64,000 bases of DNA from Owenia fusiformis. Taxonomy: Eukaryota > Annelida > Polychaeta > Sabellida > Oweniidae. A model generated the notes under the pieces. The model had not been told where the DNA came from. It saw nothing but the letters and a program-made list of their open reading frames with translations, and did not search any database. Within the stretch, counting starts at the first letter, position 1; each line of letters begins with the position of its first letter. This document shows positions 55,931-64,000 of this stretch, piece by piece. The translations under genes and the position numbers were made by a program. The DNA lies in NCBI GenBank assembly GCA_903813345.2, contig CAIIXF020000003.1, forward strand, positions 18,924,931-18,988,930, read 5' to 3'.

Positions 55931-56046
55931 GATACACTGACGATACGTCTGTGTAACTAGGTGGGAAGCAGTGATTATACAGAATATAGAATGAAGTTAA
56001 AAGAAACTTGTACTCCCCTAAAATAAAGTGTATGGATAGTACTCAC

Positions 56047-56140
56047 AATTAGCAACGACCCAGGGACAATGACTACCACTCCACATAAAACATTAACAAT
56101 GGCATTGAACTTCTTCACTACTTCTTCAGCATAGAATTTA
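56047..56140 (-). CDS. possible hydrophobic exon, copy B
   Basis: On the minus strand TTACTCATTTCTGAG and a GTGAGT donor bound 94 bases. One base completes a codon; then KFYAEEVVKKFNAIVNVLCG and VVVIVPGSLLI end in phase 0. The second half would span a membrane or act as a signal anchor. It is homologous to 56467-56533, with the same phases, so an exon duplication is possible. The reverse strand reads a Thr-rich peptide and cannot be excluded. Confidence 0.3.
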
Positions 56141-56466
56141 CTCAGAAATGAGTAATACATGGTATTCAAGTATAAATTAAATTACCTCCTTCATATGTGA
56201 CATATGATTTCACCCAGAAACTAGTTTTTCTAGCAATACCCGATATAAAGACAAAAGAGATATAGCCTGGGAGTAGCCATTTTGTCCCAAATTCTATCCA
56301 AAATGTCATGAATATGTACGCACGAGTGCCAAATGCGAAAGACCAAAAATGACAAAACATAGCAGGAAAATGAAATGTCTAAGATCTCATTGCCAAATGG
56401 AAAGAAAATCCAACTATCCCAAATCAATATACAACGTGAAAGGAAAATGTATCTTACAACACTCAC

Positions 56467-56533
56467 AACAATTCGTAAAAGTGCAATTTGCATGGCTTTT
56501 GCGACATAGAGTTTGTGCACAAATGAATAATGC
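56467..56533 (-). CDS. possible exon, copy A
   Basis: On the minus strand TTTTTATCAAATCAG is an excellent acceptor and GTGAGT an excellent donor. Between them one base completes a codon, then HYSFVHKLYVAKAMQIALLR and IV follow. It aligns with copy B (YYSFLSKFYAEEVVKKFNAIV when copy B is read from its upstream ATG). No exon joining A and B in phase was found. Confidence 0.3.
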
Positions 56534-56559
56534 CTGATTTGATAAAAAGTTACAAATTA

Positions 56560-58070
56560 GAAAATGAAGTATGGCTTCCTAAAATTGAATGGAAAGATCG
56601 GAAACGAGAGATGTTGGATTGCTGAAAAAATTGAGAGAACCGGTCTTACAAAAAATGATTCGATGTTCTCTTTAAATATCGGAGGCTCGTCTGAAAGATT
56701 GGATGTGTGCAACACTATAAATTTCTCCCAATTCCAATCGGGACATCCATCACGAAGGTTGGTTTCTGGTTCTTATTAATGACAGTATGGCTCTCACTTA
56801 TAAATTTACATTTAGAATAGAACGAACATTTGTCAATTTATGATCGAAACAAAAACTAAATTACTATCTTGAATTTCACAAATCTTGCTCTACTGCATCA
56901 AATCGTCCTGAATATAGTCACTCGTCAACCACGAACGTTGATTTCTGGTTTCTTAATCAATCATTCTAGCGTTCTCATTTATAGAACAATCGATAATTAA
57001 AACTGAAATATATTATAATGCATTCAATGTTTACTTTCTTACAACATTGCATGGTTATTTTATTGTGGGGGCACAGCATTGTGACACTATGATATTTGCG
57101 ACGCATTTGACTGCGCCTTCTTTATTCCTCGATGCAAATCATCTAGTTTAAAAATGTAAACATTCCAATACCAAAATTAGATTAATTATTTAAATGATAC
57201 ATCATTTATATTTTTATTTGATTACGTTTTGAATATTATTAACAATAATCCGCTGTTTGACCCTTGAAAACGCAAGAAATATTTCCGTGAATATATTGTT
57301 TCTATAAGTACAAAACTAATATGTTACTAATTATAGATTTTCTGAATATTTCGCATAATTTGGTCACATCTGCTCTGTCTTATTTTTTTCTAAATAATAA
57401 AACGTTGAAAAGTACCCTAGTGCAATGCACTAATTGAAAAATGACATTTACGTTAAAATAGTATTATATTTCTATGTAATCCTAATCCTTTAAATTATAT
57501 ATAAGTTTCGATTTACAATTTGAGTCTCATAAAATGCACTAAAATGCGCATGAAAAGTTTCACGTTTTTTGACCTCTTGTGATGACAGATATAATGCGAC
57601 CCGAAAGCCTTAATATTTTTTACCAAATGGCATTTTAAAAGCATAAGGACATATGCCCCTCCCTAAATATCGGTTCAAATGTCGTTATGCATATATGGTG
57701 CCACGGATTTGTAATAGCTATGAGCCATACCATGGACTATAAGTCTACTTGTGATCAAAGAGTAATAAAACCATAAACCAACCATTGTAAAGACTTATCA
57801 GTGAATATAGATTATAACCCAGGTGCTGAGGAGCTCTGAGGGGCGTAAGCGAGTCTAGAGATGAACCTCGATTAAGCAACATAACTAACGTTTTTCTGTT
57901 CAGTTTGTTAGCCAAATCATGCTAATTACCGACTCTGATACCTATTAGTACCAATCCAAAAATCTTCTCAAAGCTAAGCACAACACAGTCTACTGAATGT
58001 CAGAACAATGGGAGACAAGGCAATAACATGACAAAATGTCACCACCTAGTTGCTCACAATATAATGTGTT
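56560..58070. other. no gene recognised
   Basis: AT-rich. A diverged ~170-bp direct repeat (ACGAAGGTTGGTTTCTGG at 56752 and ACGAACGTTGATTTCTGG near 56931) is visible. A 71-codon frame (56564-56779) has no support. Upstream exons of the superoxide dismutase gene were sought here and not found. Confidence 0.45.
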
Positions 58071-58075
58071 CAGTC

Positions 58076-58400
58076 TGAAGTCAGATTTGAACTTCTGAGA
58101 ACTTGTAGATGATTCTGAAAAAAGGTCAATTTGAAGCAAGTTGAAAAAAGACATTTTTAACCTTTTTACCTCGAGAAGGTCAGTGAAGGTTAGGTCTTAA
58201 ATCTAAAATTCAGATTTAAATTTCTGAGATCTTGTAGATAATTTAGAAAAAATGGTCAATTTGAAACAAGTTGAAGAGACCTTTTTGACCTTGAGAAAGT
58301 CATTGAAGGTCAAATCTAAAATCTAAAGTCAAATTTGAACTTCTGAGAACTTGTATATAATTTTGAAAAATTGAAGTCAGTCTAAATTGTATTTGTTTAG
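58076..58400. repeat. three ~120-bp tandem repeats
   Basis: Units start near 58076, 58200 and 58320 with AGTCAGATTTGAACTTCTGA and continue AACTTGTAGATGATTCTGAA and AAGTTGAA...GACCTTTTTGACCT. They are diverged, and the last unit is incomplete. Confidence 0.85.
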
Positions 58401-58701
58401 TCATTGGAAGTTGTAAGAATTCGTTTCAGACCCCAACCGTCAACCCCGAACCGACGTCACAAAAAAACTTTTGGTGGTGACATAACAATGCTCCTCTCCT
58501 TGAATTAACATTTATACTCATAACGCCTTTGGGGTCCGTTTATGGAACCGTCGTTGCTTACGATTAGGTTGCAAGTCATTGTTTGTCAAAAAGTAGACAA
58601 TGATTCTCTCGGTATCGTAAAAGTTGCGAACATACAAAACCGAACCCCTGGTTTTAACGTCTGAAATTGACAATAAAACGTGCGTTTTTTCTTTGATTAA
58701 G

Positions 58702-58819
58702 ACACGTAGGTGACGTGGGCAACATAATAGAAGGAGACGAGTGTGGCGTTGCATCTGGCATGTTTGAAGACAATGACATCAAGTTGACCAGTCCAACTGT
58801 TATGGGACGCAGTGTTGTA
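58702..58819 (+). CDS. Cu/Zn superoxide dismutase, penultimate exon
   Basis: GTTTTTTCTTTGATTAAG is a strong acceptor. The exon begins with one base completing an Arg codon, then HVGDVGNIIEGDECGVASGM, FEDNDIKLTSPTVMGRSVV, and reaches a GTAGGT donor after 118 bp. This is the zinc-loop-to-Greek-key part of Cu/Zn SOD: the His of RHVGD and its Asp are zinc ligands, and GR-x-VV precedes the strand that carries the next copper ligand. Phase, boundaries and length match exon 4 of vertebrate SOD1, so the intron positions are ancient. The enzyme disproportionates superoxide. If the donor is ignored, the frame runs on only 16 codons to TGA. The other exons were not found nearby, so the gene is either split by long introns or this is an isolated exon. 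Confidence 0.8.
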
Positions 58820-58889
58820 GTAGGTACACTGACACAAGACTTAATGGCAAACGACAAAATATGATTTACTTTTACTGAAGTTCGCTAGA

Positions 58890-59050
58890 GAAGATTGGCG
58901 ATTGTAAACAATTTATAAAGGAAATTTTATTTTTTCAAGAGAAAATTTACAACTGATTTGCCACATGAAAAAGGCGCAGTGCATGGCAAAATATGTTAGG
59001 TCATCTAGTATTTCTTTTCAACTGATGCCCTTCTAAGATATGAGATCTAA
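58890..59050. repeat. dispersed repeat shared with 32965-33160
   Basis: Reverse-complement match to 32965-33160, including GCAGTGCATGGCAAAATATG and TCTAAGATATGAGATC. Confidence 0.7.
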
Positions 59051-59320
59051 TTTGGGATGGAGGGGGGATCGGATGGAGGGGGGAGGATCACGTGTATACA
59101 AGACATGATAGGACACGCTACCTGAATTTATTCTTATGACCCCAAATTTTCCGATTTTTCATTCTCCAGAGATATAATATCCAGTTTCTTACTGGGGTAC
59201 TGAGTTTAGTTTTTTTTCAAATACACGAGTTTTTGTGAATTTGTTCCATCGTAAAGATATAAAAAAAAAAAACCTCCATCCGATCCACCCCCCCCCCCCC
59301 CTCCATCCAAAATTAATTTA
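59049..59320. mobile_element. MITE with GGATGGAGGGGGG ends
   Basis: AATTTGGGATGGAGGGGGGA with GATCGGATGGAGG at the left is mirrored by CCTCCATCCGATCCACCC... and CTCCATCCAAAATT at the right. The interior is AT-rich and non-coding. Confidence 0.65.
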
Positions 59321-59778
59321 TTTCACAGACAGATTTTAGGACGGAAAATCCAAAATGGCCACCTCAACATTTACCCAGAATGCCCATAAACTATAATCAA
59401 TTTGAGATTGGCAGGCAAAGAATAATTTCTGAAGATTTCAAATTAACTCATCAAAAACTTCGATTCGAAACACGTAGAAAAGACTTCACAGAGAAAATTT
59501 GGGCAGAGAAGACTTACCCAAAAACAATCAGTTCCAGAATTACATACTAAGAATCATTCCTGAAAATTTGAAATCGATCCGTAAAACGATTTGCCTGAAA
59601 ACGCGTAGACAAGACTTTACAGACAGCATTTTAGGATTAAGAATAAGGACATGATATTTCAGGGTAACCCATCTAAAGAGTGATGGCGGTGATCGAAATT
59701 ACGATGTAAAGATAAAACTGCAACGAAATATTTGTAGATTCTTTTTAAAAACTAAGAAATATACATCACATATATCGA

Positions 59779-60497
59779 AAGGATGGGTATCGATATATGG
59801 CGAACTTTTTGAAAACACGTTTCTCTTAAACCAGTCATCAAAAAATTCTGAAAATTTTACACAGTGTCAATTTAATGGTCATCTTTTGAATGGTAACAAT
59901 ATAATTTGAAAAATATATGTATACTTTCATCTATATTGTTTTAGAAAAAAACATCAAACACGTGTTTTGTTCTTGGTATCATGTTTCCAGAGTGAAATGA
60001 AACTTACATCTTTCCTAACCTCACCTCACCTCACCTAACATGTTTAGGTCTCTCAATATTGTAATTGTACAAAGGAAATTTAGGTTGATTTTAAAAAAGT
60101 ATCTTGTTAATAAAAGGTTTATCTTGATTTTTATCTATTTTGGGGGATTTTGTTTTAATTTTTTGAATACTTTTTTAAAATCAACCAAAATTCCTTTGTA
60201 TAACTATAATATTGAGAGGTCTACAAACATGTTGTATATGCTATTTTGTTCCAACAAGGTTCGAAAAGACATTTTATTTCGTTCTCAAGAATTGGTAGAA
60301 AGGAGCAAAAACAATTGCACTAAAAAAACAAAAAATGTTAACAAAAACAGTTATAGAAAATATTTCTATATACTTTTCGCATTAAATTGTTGTCAATCAG
60401 TCAACCGAACGTTGCATAAAATACCTTGTTTTTTACAGAATGTTTTCAATGATTGGTTTCAGAGAAAAAAAATTCAGTTCTCCAATCCTTTTCAAAA
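59779..60497. mobile_element. MITE TIR AAAGGATTGGTATCGATATG, copy ii
   Basis: Left end AAAGGATGGGTATCGATATA, right end CTCCAATCCTTTT with part of the repeat deleted. The inner hairpin (GGTCTCTCAATATTGTAATT at 60048 and TATAATATTGAGAGGTC near 60207) defines the family. A 159-codon frame at 60040-60519 runs through both hairpin arms and is not a gene. Orientation is opposite to copy iii. Confidence 0.85.
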
Positions 60498-60732
60498 CAA
60501 AATAAACACGTATAAATAGTCAGGCCTGCAGGTCCAATTCCCCCCTGGGTAACCCATTAACATTGGTCTGGTATATATCATACAATTAATATTTGATACA
60601 CAAATACTATTCAACTTTATGATCAGACATTAGTATTCAATAATACATTGTGAAATCATTATTATATCAAGCTTAGTACAAAATAAATTATTCTCGTTTC
60701 AATACGGAATCTTTCCAGAGGTTTCTAGCAAG

Positions 60733-63023
60733 ATGCATCAACGAGCAATTTTGAAGGTAAGTGAGTAGATGTTTGTCTTATGGGATTTTAGTGAACGAAA
60801 CAATGTTCAGAATCTTAAAATGAAAACATGGGTGGATGTAGAAATTGACAAGGGGCATGAATTTGTCTTTAAATCTCTTACTATTTTCTAAAATAAACAG
60901 TCATCCACATTTGCTTAAACTTTTACTTTCAAGATAATTCAAAGTTGCCTGACAGGTTCCGTCTTATATGTCACCAACAGATATGGTGACATATTCTTAT
61001 AGTCTCCAATCTTTGGAGACAGTGTTCGATGGTTTATTTTCGGCGTCTGTAACAGCGTTTGGAGTCTGTAACGGCGGTTGGCGTCTGTAACTAACGGCAG
61101 GTGGTGAAATTATGCCTTGTTCATGTTGCTTACCGGTGCTTTCATAGTGATACCCTTTCCAATAGTTTAATCATGCGTCATTTAAACCTAAATTTCAAGA
61201 CACTACTTTTTAAAGAAGCAAAGTCAAACTGCTGGAAATGGTATCAGAGTAGGTCAGTGGGAAAATGGGCAATACTTTCATAATTACCTGATAATTTAGA
61301 TCCCCAAAGCTTATTGTGCTATATAATAAATTGCCTTCACACGGACTGCATAATTTGAATGAACGGTACATTGTTTCATTTCAGTGTGTTTTAATTCTTG
61401 TGGCTACATCTACGGTGTGCTGCATCCCGTAGTGAGTATAGGAGTTTGAAAGGATTGGTATCGATATGGCGAACAGAATTCAACATTGTTTTTCTCTTAA
61501 ACCAAATATTGAAAACATTCAGTAAGAAACACTGTCCTTTATGTAATGGTCACTGCTTGACAAACAAATAATGCGAAAATTATTTTAATATCTTTTTGAT
61601 TTTTAGTGCAATTGTTTTTTGTTCTTTTCTACCGATTCTTGAGAATGAAATAAAATATCTTTCCAAACCTTATAGCATATTCCAAACCTTATAGCATATA
61701 CAACATTTTTTTAGACCTCTTAATATAACAGTTATACAAAGGAAAAGTTGGTTGATTTAACAAGTAAAACAAAAAAAAAAAAAATAGATTAAAAATTAAA
61801 GTAAAGCTTTTATTTCATTAACAAGGTACTTTGAAATCATTTTAATCAACCAAACTTTCCTGTGTACAATTACAACATTGAAAGTTCTAAACACTTTGTG
61901 TATGTCGTTTTGTTCCAATGAGGTTCGGGAAGACTTTTCGTTTCATTCTGAACATATGATACCCAGAATAAAAAAGTGTCTGATGTGTTTTCTAAAACAA
62001 TACAGAAAAAAGTATATGCATGTATATTTGTTTCAAATTATATTTTTACCATTCAAAAGATGATCATTAAGTTGACGATGTGTAAATATTTTTGATTACT
62101 GCTTTAAGAGAAACATGTGTTCAATTCAGTTAGCCATATCGATACCAATCCTTTACTAATTAGAGATATAAATTTCATACGATAAGATAAAGTGAACTTC
62201 AAAATTACGGCAACAATTGGATAAGATTTAAAACCTATTTATGTTTGGATTCTAGCCAGGATGAAGAAAGGAAGGTTCATGAGAAACCCGATCATATCAA
62301 ACACATTATTACATTAGCTTTATTTTCCTCACTTACACCCCAGTCACATTTGTCGTATGGCGGCCGTACGTCGACCGCAGATCAATTAAATCAGTGTATT
62401 TCTGCGGCGAGCGTAGGAAAACTACGCTCGCCCTGCGGCCTCCGTACGGCGTATCCAGTTTTTTACAGGCCGTAGGGTCGCCGCAGAAATTATAACTCGG
62501 AGTTATAATATTTGTTCATTTCTGAGGTCTCCGTAGAAATCAACTGGCTCAACAAGATTGAATCATTATTTGTCAATGTTTCAGGATCACTTTTCATTTG
62601 ATATTACATCCTAGCACTATGAATAACATTTATAAATTGTCCTAATGTAAATAAAATGAAAAAAAAGTATTATTTATCAACAGAAATTTAAAATTCACCG
62701 TGCGGCTGCCGTGGGAAATGTGACTGCAAAAGAATGAGAGCGCGGAAATTCTACGGCGAGCGTAGAAAAGCAACTGGCCGCAGAAATGATAGACCGCACG
62801 TCGGCCGCGGGAAATGTGACTGGGGTGTTAGGATCCTCGGTATGCATTACAATTACATTCTAGTATTTATACACATCGGCCCTGATTTACACGCACCCAT
62901 CATTCTCTTTTAATAGCTGTGACATGTATGACAATCCTGCCTTAAACGTAAAGGAGGCGTATGACGGATGTGAGATGGCGACCACAGCTGAGGGATGTAT
63001 GATTGTGAAATCATGCCCAAAAG
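60733..63023 (+). CDS. small secreted cysteine-rich protein, first three exons
   Basis: Exon 1 is 60733-60756, ATG to a GTAAGT donor, phase 0: MHQRAILK. Exon 2 is 61385-61431, after CATTTCAG and before GTGAGT: CVLILVATSTVCCIP plus two bases. Exon 3 is 62917-63023, after TCTTTTAATAG and before GTAGAG: one base completing Tyr, then CDMYDNPALNVKEAYDGCEM and ATTAEGCMIVKSCPK. All three junction phases agree (0, 2, then 1 onward). The first ~23 residues form a classic signal peptide, and the mature part has cysteines at regular spacing, so the product is extracellular. It could be an antimicrobial or toxin-like peptide, a hormone or a matrix protein; no family was recognised. The remaining exon(s) lie beyond the window. 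Introns 1 and 2 hold MITEs, and two Harbinger-type MITEs bracket exon 3. Confidence 0.72.
61449..62154. mobile_element. MITE TIR AAAGGATTGGTATCGATATG, copy iii (best copy)
   Basis: AAAGGATTGGTATCGATATG at the left is mirrored by CATATCGATACCAATCCTTT at the right. It contains the inner hairpin (AGACCTCTTAATATAACAG / ATTACAACATTGAAAGTTCT) and the unoccupied TA site AGCATATACAAC near 61690. About 706 bp, non-coding, inside intron 2 of the secreted-protein gene. Confidence 0.88.
62336..62827. mobile_element. PIF/Harbinger-type MITE, copy 1
   Basis: CACCCCAGTCACATTT at the left and AAATGTGACTGGGGTG at the right, flanked by TTA on both sides (62333-62335 and 62828-62830). Subterminal TCTGCGGCGAGCGTAGGAAA words recur in both orientations. 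No transposase. The TTA duplication is the Harbinger mark. Confidence 0.85.
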
Positions 63024-63061
63024 GTAGAGCTATAGCTTGGAATAAAATCGAATAAAGCTTA

Positions 63062-63551
63062 CACCCCAGTCACATTTGTCGTACGGAGGCCGTGCGTCGA
63101 CCGCAGATCAATTAAATCAGTGTATTTCTGCGGCGAGCGTAGGAAAACTACGCTCGCCTTGCGGCCTCCGTACGGCGTATCCAGTTTTTTACAGGCCGCA
63201 GAGTCGCCGTAGAAATTATAAATCGGAGTTATAATATTTGTTCATTTCTGAGGTCCCCGAAGGAATCAACTGGCTCAACAAGATTGAATCATTATTTGTC
63301 AATGTTTCATGATCACTTTTCATTTGATATTACATCCTAGCACTATGAATAACATTTATAAATTGTCCCGATGTAAATTAAATGAAAAAAGTATCATTTA
63401 TCAACAGAAATTTAAAATTCACCCTGCGGCTGCCGTGGGAAATGTGACTGCAAAAGTATGAGAGCGCAGAAATTCCACGGCGAGCGTAGAAATGTTACTG
63501 GCCGCAGAAATGATAGACCGCAAGGTCGCCGTAGGAAATGTGACTGGGGTG
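63062..63551. mobile_element. PIF/Harbinger-type MITE, copy 2
   Basis: Same element and orientation as 62336-62827, nearly identical along its length, 234 bp downstream. Flanks are TTA at the left and TAA at the right, so the target duplication is imperfect. Confidence 0.85.
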
Positions 63552-63589
63552 TAAGTGGAAGAAATGCCTGTTGGCAAGGCTATTTAGAA

Positions 63590-64000
63590 AGGCTAACTTG
63601 GTCATTAAAAGTAAATGGGTAATTGAAAATAAGGCCAATTGGAAGTATGTCCAAATGGGTCATTTAAAGTATGACCAAATTAAATGGGTCATCTAAATAT
63701 GAACAAATCAAATGCCATTGAAAGTATGACCAAATGGAACATTTAAAGTAAGATACTTTAAATGATCCATTTGGCCATACTTTCAATGACCCATGGGTCA
63801 ATAAAAGTATGGCCAAATGGGCAATTTGAAAGTATGATCAAATGGGTCGCTTAAAATACGGTCGAATAGGTCATTGAAAGTATGACCAAATGGGTCATTG
63901 AAAGTATGGCCAAATGGGCAATTAAGAGTATGGCCAAATGGCTCATTGAACGTTTGACCAAATGGGTCGTTCAAAATATGGCCAAATGGGTCGTTGAAAG
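63590..64000. repeat. 24-bp minisatellite (GGTCATTGAAAGTATGACCAAAT)
   Basis: About 16 imperfect copies of a 24-bp unit run to the window end. The strand orientation flips once near 63750 (AAGTAAGATACTTTAAATGA), producing a local palindrome. Confidence 0.9.

Larger units (their letters stand above)
55441..55965. mobile_element. 525-bp palindrome carrying two convergent start exons
   Basis: ACCTAGTTACACAGACGTAT at the left and its complement at the right bound arms that meet near 55690-55720, where GTCCCTCGCTTTTGTTACAC is mirrored. Each arm contains ATGGC.GAACTACTTCCGGGA followed by a GTAAGA donor. The arms are similar but not identical, so this is an inverted duplication or foldback element that has captured a promoter-proximal gene piece. 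Confidence 0.8.

Noticed and set aside
56282-56537. ShK-like plus-strand reading (CPKFYPKCHEYVRTSAKC, MKCLRSHCQ)
   Set aside because: The cysteine spacing is suggestive, but the minus strand has an exon there with an excellent acceptor and donor and a homologous partner exon. The plus reading lacks good splice support.
60040-60519. 159-codon plus-strand frame with hydrophobic start
   Set aside because: It lies wholly inside MITE copy ii and crosses both arms of its inner hairpin. The homologous DNA in copies i and iii is not open.

Overview
This is a stretch of an AT-rich animal genome, best read as a marine invertebrate and probably a mollusc or another lophotrochozoan. The evidence is GT-AG introns with tiny scattered exons, APE-type LINEs, many foldback and TIR MITEs, and tandem satellites. 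There is no operon structure and nothing bacterial. Taxon assignment is inference. No retroviral, LTR or Polinton element was recognised. Most long open frames here lie inside repeats; the convincing host-gene signal is in short exons with consensus splice sites.

Layout. 1-1.9 kb: a 190-bp ACGT-rich satellite. 2.1-2.8 kb: a TIR element with a large palindrome. 3.1-6.3 kb: a minus-strand host gene, with a start exon at 6255-6327 and a stop exon at 3100-3202. 6.8-12.9 kb: two minisatellite arrays that are reverse complements of each other, flanking a one-exon gene for a CXC-type zinc-cluster protein (7810-8427) and a decayed TIR element. 13.5-15.1 kb: a second ACGT-rich satellite (~120 bp). 15.1-19.2 kb: nested MITEs, including one whose unoccupied target site is preserved elsewhere in the window. 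19.26-22.1 kb: a four-exon MADF-BESS-like gene that looks damaged.

22.8-38.65 kb is bounded by a pair of ~1.34-kb, nearly identical inverted repeats. Its interior holds two minus-strand LINEs (24.4-29.6 and 33.4-37.0 kb) and several foldback repeats. 39.4-40.1 kb is a LINE reverse-transcriptase remnant split by a hAT-like MITE. 40.3-49.85 kb is a large composite array with a 475-bp inner period and modules delimited by GACTCCAGAT-type inverted ends.

50-64 kb is more gene-like: exons of a cysteine-rich secreted or receptor-like protein (51.5-53.1 kb), two foldbacks, one carrying two convergent copies of a start exon (55.4-56.0 kb), a conserved Cu/Zn superoxide dismutase exon (58702-58819), and three phase-compatible exons of a small secreted cysteine-rich protein (60733-63023) interleaved with MITEs. 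The window ends in a 24-bp minisatellite. The genes do not form an obvious pathway. The coherent story is host genes riddled by layers of DNA transposons and LINEs.
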